NCBI GenBank assembly: GCA_039802005.1 | Contig: JBDRVV010000006.1 | Coordinates: 1-64,000, forward strand | Direction: 5' to 3' | Origin: a candidate division WOR-3 bacterium | GTDB lineage: Bacteria > Hydrothermota > Tepidihabitantia > SM23-42 > JAOAFX01 | Length of the DNA: 64,000 nt | Part shown: positions 1 to 8,237 of the stretch, one piece after another | Layout of the letters: each line of letters begins with the position of its first letter | Numbering within the stretch: position 1 is the stretch's first letter | Notes under the pieces: generated by a model | Told to the model about the DNA's origin: nothing | What the model saw: only the letters and a program-made list of their open reading frames with translations | Databases searched by the model: none | Made by a program: the position numbers and the translations under genes

Positions 1-1
1 A

Positions 2-385
2 ATGAATATTGCGAGTAAATTTATGGAGCTTGCTATTGTCAATATCGATGGTACTAATTTCCAGGTTTTAACCAACGATACCTTTCCTGATTTTGCGCCG
101 GCAATTTCACCGGATGGAAAGTTTATTGCCTTTGAGTCGGTCCGGGAACGGAACAGGGATATTTATATAATGGAAATTGAAAGTAGAAAACTAACCCGAT
201 TAACTGAACATCCTGCGGATGATTATTCACCTACCTGGTCGCCGGATGGTAAGCGTGTTGCCTTTATATCGGATCGTGATGGTCATTCGCATATTTATGT
301 GATCAATGCTGATGGGACAGGGTTGTTTCAATTGACCAAAGGTGAGTTTGAAGTCTGGCCCGGCATTTCCTGGTCCCCGAGATAA
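2..385 (+). CDS. TolB/PD40-type beta-propeller protein, C-terminal part
   Basis: This is the last 127 residues of a protein that very probably begins before the window, since the first ATG is at base 2. Three PD40/WD40-like propeller motifs are visible: SPDGKFIAFES, then SPDGKRVAFISDRDG, then a final SPR, each alternating with a strand of the type DIYIMEI or HIYVINADG. This is the pattern of TolB-like propellers found in periplasmic or secreted proteins that use the blades as a binding surface. No catalytic domain is visible in this part. The 3' end overlaps the convergent gene by 58 bases. The exact role cannot be told. Confidence 0.75.
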   Translation: MNIASKFMELAIVNIDGTNFQVLTNDTFPDFAPAISPDGKFIAFESVRERNRDIYIMEIESRKLTRLTEHPADDYSPTWSPDGKRVAFISDRDGHSHIYVINADGTGLFQLTKGEFEVWPGISWSPR

Positions 386-711
386 CTTTCCTGTGCCTTT
401 TTCGTCTTACGCATCTTTGCCCGAATTTTTCTTTTATACATTCGCCAATAGCGTCTTAATTTTTTTCTATTTTTTAAACGATAATTTTGATAATAACCCG
501 GATGTTTTTCTCTAAACCTTCGCGAATTTTCAGCGGCATGATTAGGATTATCTGTTTTTAACTTTTTGTAATAATACTTCCAATAATCAGGATGAATCTT
601 CCGCCAGTTTAAATAATAATCAGGATTTAACTGGCACCAAACACTTCTATATAATCTTGTATAATAACCATCTTCGTCATTTTTTTGATTGTTAATATCA
701 TCGTTAATCAT
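328..711 (-). CDS. small Tyr/Arg/Lys-rich protein with HPDY repeats
   Basis: A 127-residue, very basic protein. A strong AAGGAGG site lies 7 bases before the ATG at 711, which supports real translation. The middle holds degenerate repeats of the form (H/N)P(D/G)Y followed by aromatic and basic residues: NPDYYLNWRK, HPDYWKYYYKK, then HPGYYQNYRLK. The tail after about residue 108 is antisense to the neighbouring propeller gene and looks less constrained. I do not recognise a characterised family. Short proteins with comparable HPDY repeats exist as hypothetical proteins in other bacteria, from memory and unchecked. High positive charge would fit nucleic-acid binding, but that is inference only. 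Confidence 0.6.
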   Translation of the reverse strand: MINDDINNQKNDEDGYYTRLYRSVWCQLNPDYYLNWRKIHPDYWKYYYKKLKTDNPNHAAENSRRFREKHPGYYQNYRLKNRKKLRRYWRMYKRKIRAKMRKTKKAQESYLGDQEMPGQTSNSPLVN

Positions 712-974
712 TTTTTAACCTCCTTATGTTCAATTTTGTAAATTAATGTAAAAGGTATCTTTCTCAATCATTACTTTTCTCCTTTCGCCTTTAACTTTTC
801 TCTTTCAAGATTCACCTTCAACCCCTTTGTTTAACCCGCCCCGCCGGGAGGAAACAGCGGGGCGGAGGGGAGTGTGAAGGGGAGGTTTGTCCTTCACGAA
901 AAAATTAATTTTAGCCTTTTTATGCCCTTTTTAGCCCTCTGCCATACATATATAGCAAAAATCGTGCCTGCTCA

Positions 975-1125
975 AAAGTGCTGAAATTTCAACACTTTCA
1001 ATTTTTTCACTGACATTTAATGTCAGTAAGTTATCCACAAATTATCCACAAAATCGTGTAAATGCAGGACAGTTCAGCATTTTAGCCACTGACATTTTAT
1101 GTCAGTGGTTTGACATAAAATGTCA
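975..1125. repeat. cluster of four palindromes around two DnaA boxes
   Basis: Palindrome 1 (975-998) pairs AAAGTG-TGAAA with TTTCA-CACTTT with one mismatch. Palindrome 2 (1009-1027) is ACTGACATTTAATGTCAGT, perfect around a central T. Palindrome 3 (1086-1108) has 10-bp arms CCACTGACAT/ATGTCAGTGG around TTT. Palindrome 4 (1111-1125) is TGACAT-AAA-ATGTCA. Two tandem TTATCCACA boxes sit between palindromes 2 and 3. The layout resembles a protein-binding array (operator, iteron or origin-like element); no gene in the window is an obvious partner. Confidence 0.85.
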
Positions 1126-1451
1126 GTAAAACCGATTTTTGCCACTTTTTTGCAGAAAATCCTCAAACCCCATCAAATTTCAACACTTTGATATTAAAAA
1201 TCAGGGCTATTTTTGATAAAATTTGTAGTATTTTTCTATTTTTCCTACGATTAAGTCTCGTAAAAATCACAACTTTTCAGGCAAAAATCTTAAAAAAAGT
1301 TAGAAAATTTACACAAATATTTGCGATTGTTTATATTGATTTTTATTTGCTGAAAAAATTTCTGACTTTGTTTAGGCGATACAGAGAATTACATTTTGTA
1401 CAGAAAAAATTATGGTAAAAAAGGAGAATGTGAAATTTATTTGATGCGTTA

Positions 1452-1479
1452 TTGACATATTGGATTTTTTATTTATATT
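1452..1479 (+). promoter_or_regulatory. promoter of serine dehydratase gene
   Basis: TTGACA at 1452-1457, a 16-bp spacer, and TATATT at 1474-1479. The predicted transcription start falls at about 1486-1487, on the ATG itself, so the mRNA would be leaderless. No ribosome binding site is seen before the ATG. Confidence 0.75.
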
Positions 1480-1486
1480 TTAGCCC

Positions 1487-2698
1487 ATGGAGTCTATAAG
1501 GGAATTATACAGAGTTGGTAAAGGACCTTCAAGCAGTCATACAATGGGACCTTCAACCGCCGCAAGGATTTTCAAAGAAAAAAATCCTGATGCCTTAAGT
1601 TATCGTGTAACACTTTATGGTAGCCTTGCTGCAACAGGAAAGGGACATCTCACAGAACAGGCAATCAAAGAGATATTGCCTCCCCAGAATACAACGATCA
1701 TTTTTAAGAAAGAAACATTTCTACCTCAACACCCTAATGGTATGCTTTTTGAGGCAAAAAAAAAGAATGGTAAAAAAGTTAAATGGCTTGTCTTTTCAAT
1801 AGGTGGGGGCGCCATTCGCGACCTTAAATCAATCAATAAATATAAAAAAATCTATCCCCACAAAAGTTTTGAGGAAATCAATGATTTTTGTTCAAAGAAG
1901 GGAATTACTTTATATGAATATGTATTTAAGTACGAAGGTAAAGAAATCAAAAAATTTCTATCGGCTATCTGGAAATCAATGCAGGACGCGATTAGAAGAG
2001 GAATAAAGACAGAAGGAATACTTCCAGGACCGTTAAAGCTGGAAAGGAAGGCAGCATCTATTTTTATAAAGTCCTGTAATAGTCGTGGATTGATGGAAAG
2101 GATAAGCCGGGTATTTTCCTATGCCCTTGCTGTCGCTGAAGAAAATGCTGATGGTGGAATCATAGTCACTGCACCAACCTGTGGTTCAAGCGGAGTATTG
2201 CCCGCGGTATTCAAATATCTAAGCGAAAATTATAAATTTTCTGAAGAAAAAATTATAAACGCCCTTGCGATTGCCGGACTTTTTGGCAATCTTGTAAAAC
2301 ACAATGCCTCAATCTCTGGTGCTGAGGTTGGGTGCCAGGGAGAGATCGGAACCGCCTGCTCAATGGCCGCAGCAGGTGCAACATATCTCTTAGGTGGAAG
2401 TATCAAGCAAATGGAATATGCTGCTGAAATGGCGCTTGAACACCATCTTGGTCTTACCTGTGATCCGGTTGCAGGAATGGTTCAGGTTCCATGCATAGAA
2501 AGAAATGCAATGGCAGCGGAAAGGGCATTGGATTGTGCGGTATATGCACTTCAAACTGATGGAACTCATAAGATCTCTTTTGATGAGGTTGTGAGAATAA
2601 TGAAGCAAACTGGAATGGATTTAAAAATTCAATACCGGGAGACTTCTGGTGCGGGTCTTGCAACACTTCTTAAGAATAAAAAATTAACCAGAGGTTAA
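1487..2698 (+). CDS. sdaA: L-serine dehydratase, iron-sulfur type, single chain
   Basis: Converts L-serine to pyruvate and ammonia with a 4Fe-4S cluster in place of pyridoxal phosphate. The N-terminal (beta) domain carries the family motif GPSSSHTMGP at residues 13-22. The C-terminal (alpha) domain starts near residue 170 and contains APTCGSSGVLPA (about residue 230), EVGCQGEIGTACSMAAAGA and GLTCDPVAGMVQVPC, which hold the conserved cysteines. At 403 residues it is shorter than the roughly 450 of the E. coli enzyme but contains both domains, so it is the fused form. It stands alone with its own promoter. The ATG start is fixed by the promoter position and appears leaderless. It would feed serine carbon into pyruvate metabolism. 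Confidence 0.93.
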   Translation: MESIRELYRVGKGPSSSHTMGPSTAARIFKEKNPDALSYRVTLYGSLAATGKGHLTEQAIKEILPPQNTTIIFKKETFLPQHPNGMLFEAKKKNGKKVKWLVFSIGGGAIRDLKSINKYKKIYPHKSFEEINDFCSKKGITLYEYVFKYEGKEIKKFLSAIWKSMQDAIRRGIKTEGILPGPLKLERKAASIFIKSCNSRGLMERISRVFSYALAVAEENADGGIIVTAPTCGSSGVLPAVFKYLSENYKFSEEKIINALAIAGLFGNLVKHNASISGAEVGCQGEIGTACSMAAAGATYLLGGSIKQMEYAAEMALEHHLGLTCDPVAGMVQVPCIERNAMAAERALDCAVYALQTDGTHKISFDEVVRIMKQTGMDLKIQYRETSGAGLATLLKNKKLTRG

Positions 2699-2761
2699 TG
2701 CTTAAAATTTTCTGGATGAATAGAAAAAGAGCTGACCCATTAGACTTAAGTCTTGTTGGGA

Positions 2762-2789
2762 TTGACAGAATCAGTTTTTTAGATATAAT
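2762..2789 (+). promoter_or_regulatory. promoter of the V-type ATPase operon
   Basis: TTGACA at 2762-2767, 16-bp spacer, TATAAT at 2784-2789. The first gene starts at 2801, only 12 bases after the -10, with no ribosome binding site in between. This implies a leader of about 5 bases. Confidence 0.8.
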
Positions 2790-2800
2790 TAAAAGATTAT

Positions 2801-3715
2801 ATGATTAAAGGAACTGAAGATACCCGATATGCCTTTGTTAATGGCATTGTCCGCGCGAAAGAAGCAAAATTTTTAAAAAAAAGTCATTTTGATAGGCTCA
2901 TTGATGCCGGAATTGATAACTTCCGGCCAATCCTTAGTGATACGGTCTATACCGGCACCGGTGAATTTCTTGATCTGCTTACTGATATAGAAAAACAGGA
3001 AAGGCACTTTTTTGATAAATATTGTTTACATTATGAAATTAAAGAAATGATAACTTTACCCGAGGCAATACATAATCTAAAGGTAAAATTAAAGAATGGG
3101 GAGACCAGGTTATTATATGACCTTGATATATCAGCATTGGAATCTTCAACCGAAATAATTGAAATAATTTCTGAACACCTCAAACATAAAAATAGTTTTA
3201 TTCTGTCAACAGAACTTGATAAATTCCTTTGTAAAAAACTCTGGGAATTTTCAAAGGTCTCGCAGTTTTTTGTAGAATATTTTAAAATCTATTTTGACTT
3301 AGAAAATATCCGCAGTTTCTTCCGTGCAAGACAGTTTGAAAATTCGTTTGAAATATTTAAGCAGGTTTATATTGAATATGGTAGTATTCCTAAAAAGATA
3401 TTTTTAGAAAATCTAAATAAAGATCTGCGCACGATTATTAGAGCATTTCGTAATACTATATATGGTTATATCGTGGAACAGGGTGGTACCTACTTGGAAA
3501 CTCAGGGTTCATTTCTAAGACTTGAACGACTCTGTGATGAAATGAGACTTTCATTTTTGAAATTAACAAGATACTTTACATTTGGAGTGGAACCATTGTT
3601 TGGTTATTATCAATTCAAATTGAGTGAAATCAAAAGATTGCGCCAGGTTTATATGGGAAAACAATACAATATTCCTTCACCACAATTAAAGGAGAGTATC
3701 CCTGATGTCTGGTGA
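2801..3715 (+). CDS. ntpC: V-type ATP synthase subunit C
   Basis: Central-stalk cap subunit (equivalent of eukaryotic V-ATPase d) that sits on the membrane c-ring and couples the rotating shaft to it. The protein is all-helical by composition, 304 residues, close to the usual 320-350. Recognisable features are the N-terminal DTRYAFVNGIVRAKEAKFL and the C-terminal FGVEPLFGYYQFKLSEIKRLRQV, typical of the vATP-synt_AC39 family. It is the first gene of a nine-gene ATPase operon; the next gene begins 11 bases before its stop. The ATG is preceded by a promoter rather than a ribosome binding site. Confidence 0.9.
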   Translation: MIKGTEDTRYAFVNGIVRAKEAKFLKKSHFDRLIDAGIDNFRPILSDTVYTGTGEFLDLLTDIEKQERHFFDKYCLHYEIKEMITLPEAIHNLKVKLKNGETRLLYDLDISALESSTEIIEIISEHLKHKNSFILSTELDKFLCKKLWEFSKVSQFFVEYFKIYFDLENIRSFFRARQFENSFEIFKQVYIEYGSIPKKIFLENLNKDLRTIIRAFRNTIYGYIVEQGGTYLETQGSFLRLERLCDEMRLSFLKLTRYFTFGVEPLFGYYQFKLSEIKRLRQVYMGKQYNIPSPQLKESIPDVW

Positions 3716-4025
3716 CCTGGCAATTCTCGGCAAAAAACAGGAGATCTTGCCCTTTTTAGCAACCGGTGCAATGATCTGCGCAGTTGAAAAGGGTGAAGTA
3801 GATAAAAAAGCCCAGGAATTAATTAATCAAGGTGTGCGGGTGATATTATTTGCTGAAGAGTTTACAGACGAATTAAAAGATGTGCTCAGAAAATATCAAA
3901 CTGAAACATTTCCTTGTCTTATTCCATTTTCTACTGGTGCTACAAAGACCCGCATTGCGATTGAAAGGCTTAGAGGAATTATTAAAAAAGCCGTAGGTGC
4001 AGATATTTTTCTGGAGGAAAAATGA
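3705..4025 (+). CDS. ntpG: V-type ATP synthase subunit F
   Basis: Small central-shaft subunit (called F in Thermus and archaea, NtpG in Enterococcus) that binds subunit D and helps regulate rotation. 106 residues, the expected size. The sequence has the Rossmann-like pattern of the family, with GVRVILFAEEF and the Pro-rich strand TFPCLIPFS followed by GATKTRIAIERLRG. It overlaps the end of ntpC by 11 bases and its stop overlaps the start of ntpA (ATGA), indicating translational coupling. A GGAG-type site lies before the ATG, within the end of ntpC. Confidence 0.9.
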   Translation: MSGDLAILGKKQEILPFLATGAMICAVEKGEVDKKAQELINQGVRVILFAEEFTDELKDVLRKYQTETFPCLIPFSTGATKTRIAIERLRGIIKKAVGADIFLEEK

Positions 4026-5794
4026 GACAGGGTGAAATTGTCAAGGTCTCTGGACCACTGGTTATTGCAAGCAATGTTACCGGTGCCCGTATGTATGATG
4101 TGGTCCGGGTGAGCAATGAAAGATTGATTGGCGAGATAATTGGATTAGAAGGTGACCGTGCATCTATTCAGGTCTATGAAGATACTTCAGGTATTGGACC
4201 CGGTGACCCGGTATTCCTGACCGACCAGCCTCTTTATGTAGAATTGGGTCCGGGTCTTATTGAGAACATATATGATGGCATCCAGAGGCCTTTAAACTTG
4301 ATAAAAGAAAAAGCAGGTTCAAATATTACGAGGGGTATTGAGGTACCTGCACTTGATAGAGAAAAATTATGGGAATTTGAGCCGTTGGTTAAACCTGGCA
4401 TTAAAGTCTCGGCCGGTGATATAATCGGGCAGGTGAGAGAAAGTGTGCTCGTTATTCATAAAATTATGATTCCGCCGGGTGTATCAGGTGTATTAAAAGA
4501 TATAAAAGGTGGAAAGTATAAAGTCACGGATGTAGTATATGTTGTAGAAACAGAAGAAGGAATTAAAGAATTTAATCTGATACAGCGCTGGCCCGTGCGT
4601 GTTCCCAGACCTTATGATAAAAGATTAGCACCAACAACAATATTAAGTACCGGACAAAGGGTGATAGATACTTTCTTTCCAATCGCGCGTGGTGGTACTG
4701 CCTGTTGTCCAGGACCTTTTGGCTCAGGTAAGACAGTCATACAACATCAATTGGCAAAATGGGCAGACGCAGAAATAATAGTCTATGTTGGATGTGGTGA
4801 GCGTGGAAATGAAATGACTGATGTACTCATTGAATTCCCAGAATTAAAAGATCCAAAGAGTGGTGAACCATTGATGAAAAGAACGGTTCTTGTTGCCAAT
4901 ACATCAAATATGCCTGTTGCGGCAAGGGAGGCATCGGTTTATACTGGTATTACAATTGCGGAATATTTCCGCGATATGGGTTATTCTGTAGCATTGATGG
5001 CGGATTCTACTTCAAGATGGGCAGAGGCAATGAGGGAAATTTCGGGAAGGCTGGAAGAGATGCCGGGAGAAGAAGGTTATCCCGCCTATCTCGGCGCAAG
5101 GATAAGTTCTTTTTATGAACGGGCAGGCAGGGTAAAACCTCTCGGTAATCCTGAAAGGGAAGGTGCATTGAGTGTGATTGGTGCAGTCTCACCACCGGGT
5201 GGAGATTTATCAGACCCGGTTGTTCAGGCAACACTCCGTGTAGTAAAGGTATTCTGGAGCCTTGAAGACCGTCTTGCCTATCAGAGACATTTCCCCGCGA
5301 TAAGCTGGTTGAATTCATATTCACTTTATATAGACGATGTAAGTGACGACCTTGATTCCATCGCATCTGGTTTCACAACCCTATCAAAAGAAGCAATGAG
5401 AATCCTCGAAGAAGAGGCAGAATTGCAGGAGATTGTGCGTCTTATAGGAATTGACGCCTTATCACCTCAGGACCGATTGCTCTTAGAGGGTGCCCGTTCA
5501 ATTCGTGAAGATTTTTTGCATCAAAACGCCTTCCATGAAATTGATACATATACATCCTTGCTGAAGCAATATAAAATGCTTGAATTATGTTTGTTTTTCT
5601 ATAATCAAGCTCAAGATGCATTAAGTAAAGGTGTACCGTTTAATGATATTGTTCAAATGTCCGTACGGGAAAAGATTGCGAGGGCAAAGTATATGGATGA
5701 AAAAAATTTGAATCAGATTGATAAAATAAAAGAAGAAATTTTAAAGGATTTTAAAGAATTAATAAGCAAAATACCAGCAGGAGTTGGAAAATGA
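4022..5794 (+). CDS. ntpA: V-type ATP synthase catalytic subunit A
   Basis: Catalytic subunit of the soluble head; hydrolyses or synthesises ATP. The P-loop GPFGSGKTV, the catalytic-glutamate motif CGERGNEM, and [26 protein letters not shown] (a hallmark of the family, split here across two blocks) are all present. Length of 590 residues matches the family, including the 80-90-residue non-homologous insert at about residues 115-200 that separates A subunits from F-type beta subunits. Start and stop overlap its neighbours by 4 bases each (ATGA). It works in an A3B3 hexamer with the next gene product. Confidence 0.97.
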   Translation: MRQGEIVKVSGPLVIASNVTGARMYDVVRVSNERLIGEIIGLEGDRASIQVYEDTSGIGPGDPVFLTDQPLYVELGPGLIENIYDGIQRPLNLIKEKAGSNITRGIEVPALDREKLWEFEPLVKPGIKVSAGDIIGQVRESVLVIHKIMIPPGVSGVLKDIKGGKYKVTDVVYVVETEEGIKEFNLIQRWPVRVPRPYDKRLAPTTILSTGQRVIDTFFPIARGGTACCPGPFGSGKTVIQHQLAKWADAEIIVYVGCGERGNEMTDVLIEFPELKDPKSGEPLMKRTVLVANTSNMPVAAREASVYTGITIAEYFRDMGYSVALMADSTSRWAEAMREISGRLEEMPGEEGYPAYLGARISSFYERAGRVKPLGNPEREGALSVIGAVSPPGGDLSDPVVQATLRVVKVFWSLEDRLAYQRHFPAISWLNSYSLYIDDVSDDLDSIASGFTTLSKEAMRILEEEAELQEIVRLIGIDALSPQDRLLLEGARSIREDFLHQNAFHEIDTYTSLLKQYKMLELCLFFYNQAQDALSKGVPFNDIVQMSVREKIARAKYMDEKNLNQIDKIKEEILKDFKELISKIPAGVGK

Positions 5795-7170
5795 TTAAAG
5801 AATATACGAGCATTGCCAATGTGAGTGGACCACTTTTACTTGTTGAAGGAACCCAGGGCGTAAAGTATGAAGAGCTCGTTGAGATATACACACAGACCGG
5901 TGAGAAAAAAAGAGGCAGGGTTCTTGAGGTTGATGGAGATAAAGCCCTGGTCCAGATATTTGAAGGTTCTTCAGGTATTGATGTAGCAAATTGTCGTGTT
6001 AGGTTTCTTGCAAAGACTCTACAGATCGGTGTATCGTCAAAAATGCTGGGCAGGGTATTTGATGGATTAGGCAGGCCGATTGATGATGGTCCAGAGATTG
6101 TTCCTGAGGCATTGCTTGATATAAATGGCGCGCCGATAAACCCTACAGCAAGGGATTATCCAAATGAATTCATTCAGACTGGAATTTCCGCTATAGACGG
6201 GATCAATACCCTTGTGCGCGGTCAAAAACTTCCGATTTTCTCTGGCTCAGGATTACCACATAATAGACTTGCTGCCCAGATCGTCAGACAGGCAACCGTG
6301 CTTCAAGAAGGAGAAGAGTTTGCAATCGTTTTTGGTGCAATGGGAATCACATTTGAAGAAGCAAACTTTTTCATCAGTAATTTCACATCAACCGGCGCTC
6401 TGGAAAAAGTTGTTATGTTTTTAAATCTCACTGACGATCCGGCAATTGAACGTGTATCAACACCAAGGGTTGTTCTTACAGTTGCGGAATATCTTGCATT
6501 TACAAAAGGTTATCATATCCTCGTTATACTCTCTGATATGACGAACTATGCTGAGGCACTGCGTGAAATATCAGCAGCGAGAAAAGAAATTCCTGGTCGC
6601 AGGGGTTATCCTGGTTATCTTTATACAGATTTAGCAACGATCTATGAGCGTTCAGGCAGAATAAAAGGAAAAACGGGCTCAATAACATTAATTCCAATTC
6701 TAACAATGCCCGAGGATGACAAAACCCACCCAATTCCTGATTTGACCGGATACATTACTGAAGGTCAGATAATTCTTTCCAGGGCATTATATAGAAAGAA
6801 GATTTTACCGCCGGTGGATGTAATGCAATCATTATCAAGGTTAAAAGACAAGGGAATTGGTAAGGGAAAAACACGTGAAGACCATTCAGATTTATTCAAT
6901 CAATTGATTGCCTGCTATTCAAGGGGTAAAGAAGCTCAAGAACTGGCAATTATTCTTGGTGAGGCAGCACTTTCTGATATGGATAAAATCTATTTAAAAT
7001 TTGCCACTATCTTTGAACAACGATATATCAATCAGGGAGAATACGAAAATCGCACAATTGAACAGACACTAAATTTAGGCTGGGAGCTATTAAAACTGGT
7101 GCCCAGGACTGAAATGAAACGTGTAAGAGAAGAATACTTGAAAAAGTATTATGATAATTCAGAAAAATAG
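5791..7170 (+). CDS. ntpB: V-type ATP synthase subunit B
   Basis: Regulatory, non-catalytic partner of subunit A in the A3B3 head. 459 residues, the normal length. It lacks a Walker A lysine: the equivalent region reads [15 protein letters not shown], as in all B subunits. [18 protein letters not shown] and the following [30 protein letters not shown] (read in parts) are diagnostic. It starts inside the ntpA stop codon (ATGA). It is followed by an unusually long 120-base gap before ntpD, which contains a short tandem repeat. Confidence 0.96.
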   Translation: MIKEYTSIANVSGPLLLVEGTQGVKYEELVEIYTQTGEKKRGRVLEVDGDKALVQIFEGSSGIDVANCRVRFLAKTLQIGVSSKMLGRVFDGLGRPIDDGPEIVPEALLDINGAPINPTARDYPNEFIQTGISAIDGINTLVRGQKLPIFSGSGLPHNRLAAQIVRQATVLQEGEEFAIVFGAMGITFEEANFFISNFTSTGALEKVVMFLNLTDDPAIERVSTPRVVLTVAEYLAFTKGYHILVILSDMTNYAEALREISAARKEIPGRRGYPGYLYTDLATIYERSGRIKGKTGSITLIPILTMPEDDKTHPIPDLTGYITEGQIILSRALYRKKILPPVDVMQSLSRLKDKGIGKGKTREDHSDLFNQLIACYSRGKEAQELAIILGEAALSDMDKIYLKFATIFEQRYINQGEYENRTIEQTLNLGWELLKLVPRTEMKRVREEYLKKYYDNSEK

Positions 7171-7176
7171 ATTTTC

Positions 7177-7204
7177 AAATCCGAAATCCGAAATCCGAAA
7201 TCCG
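7177..7204 (+). repeat. 7-bp tandem repeat, four copies
   Basis: Four exact copies of AAATCCG in the gap between ntpB and ntpD, followed by a degenerate AGATTAAAGATTAAAG stretch. Genes before and after this gap overlap or nearly touch, so the expansion looks like an insertion by slippage into the operon. Confidence 0.9.
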
Positions 7205-7290
7205 AGATTAAAGATTAAAGAACTCAATCATTGGTTAGCATGCCAGAGTTCGGTTTATAGGTTTAAAATCTTTTTCGGGATTCCGCAATT

Positions 7291-7911
7291 ATGAGATTAG
7301 ATATTCCTCCTACCCGAATGCAATTGTTAAGGTTAAAGCGAAGAAATGTTATCGCCCGCCGCGGGCATAAATTATTGAAGGATAAACAGGATGAGTTAAT
7401 TAGAAAGATAATGGAGCTTGTTAAACAGATTCAGGATTTACGATTGAAAATTGAAAAAGAGCTTGATTCCGCTTACAGTTTTTTCTATTTTGCATCAAGC
7501 AAACAGACACCGAATACTACAGAAGAAGCATTGCTTGGCGGAAATAAAAAAATTGAAATAGAATATACTACAGAACGAGTCTTTAATGTCCGCATACCAA
7601 AATTCATTCAGAAAATTTCCGGGACAATGCTCAGTTATGGATTCTTAAATACCTCAGGGGACCTTGATCTGGCACTAAAAAAGATTGATACGCTGCTTGA
7701 AGGATTACTAAAAATTGCCGAATTAGAAAAAGCCCTGGAACTCCTTGCAATAGAGATTGAGAAGACCAGACGCCGGGTAAACGCACTGGAATTTATACTA
7801 ATACCCTCGATAGAAGAGACAATAAAATATATAAATTTAAAGTTGTCGGAAATTGAGAGATCTGATTTAACAAGGTTAATGAGGGTAAAAGAAATACTTG
7901 GAAAAAGGTAG
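7291..7911 (+). CDS. ntpD: V-type ATP synthase subunit D
   Basis: Coiled-coil rotor shaft that runs through the A3B3 head. The N-terminus MRLDIPPTRMQLLRLKRRN is diagnostic: the family begins with a short strand, then P-T-R and L-R-L-K. The 206-residue length is normal. Two long amphipathic helices (about residues 15-65 and 135-205) form the antiparallel coiled coil, with a short globular part between them. The only sequence in front is the ntpB-ntpD gap with TTTTTCGGGATTCC; no strong ribosome binding site is evident, so expression may depend on readthrough or reinitiation. The ATPase peripheral stalk gene follows 5 bases later. Confidence 0.93.
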   Translation: MRLDIPPTRMQLLRLKRRNVIARRGHKLLKDKQDELIRKIMELVKQIQDLRLKIEKELDSAYSFFYFASSKQTPNTTEEALLGGNKKIEIEYTTERVFNVRIPKFIQKISGTMLSYGFLNTSGDLDLALKKIDTLLEGLLKIAELEKALELLAIEIEKTRRRVNALEFILIPSIEETIKYINLKLSEIERSDLTRLMRVKEILGKR

Positions 7912-7916
7912 GTTAT

Positions 7917-8237
7917 ATGGATTTAATTGAAGCAATAAAAAATGCTGAAAATGAGGCAGAGAGACTAAAAAAAGAAACAGAACAAAAAGGCGCTGATTTG
8001 TTACAAAAAATTAAAGAAGATTTACAGAAGCAACTTGAAAGGGTGGACCAAAAGAGAAGTAGATTATTGGAGGAAAGCAGACACGAGACCGAAAGGATTA
8101 TTGCTGAACAAAAAAAATTGCTTGAAGAAGAATATGAAAAGTTAAGCAAAGAACTTAAAGAGAAATTCAAAAAATTTAAAACCAAGGCAATAGAAGAAAC
8201 CCAGGAGATGATTTTGAAATGGCAACAGTCCCGTTAG
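7917..8237 (+). CDS. V-type ATPase peripheral stalk subunit (G/H-like coiled coil)
   Basis: A 106-residue protein made almost entirely of charged heptad-type sequence (Lys, Glu, Gln, Arg), predicted to be one long coiled coil, for example EAERLKKETEQKGADLLQK. Its position between ntpD and ntpI matches subunit G (Thermus), H (archaea) or NtpF (Enterococcus), which pairs with subunit E to form the peripheral stalk that stops the head from turning. Sequence conservation in this family is weak, so the call rests on composition, length and position. It overlaps ntpI by 19 bases. Confidence 0.8.
   Translation: MDLIEAIKNAENEAERLKKETEQKGADLLQKIKEDLQKQLERVDQKRSRLLEESRHETERIIAEQKKLLEEEYEKLSKELKEKFKKFKTKAIEETQEMILKWQQSR

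Larger units (their letters stand above)
712..1486. other. 775-bp spacer with hairpins, palindromes and DnaA boxes
   Basis: No convincing gene lies here. A GC-rich patch at 836-897 contains two hairpins (CCGCCCCGC/GCGGGGCGG and GTGAAGG/CCTTCAC). It is followed by an AT-rich part with a 24-bp near-perfect palindrome at 975-998, three ACTGACAT-type palindromes at 1009-1027, 1086-1108 and 1111-1125, and two perfect TTATCCACA boxes at 1031-1039 and 1042-1050. A 15-base direct repeat AAATTTCAACACTTT occurs at 984-998 and 1175-1189. The remainder to 1450 is AT-rich and featureless apart from a weak open frame. Confidence 0.8.

Noticed and set aside
1188-1418. 76-codon plus-strand open frame in the spacer before sdaA
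   Set aside because: AT-rich, low-complexity Phe/Leu/Lys protein, no ribosome binding site or promoter at its start, and it begins inside the repeat region.
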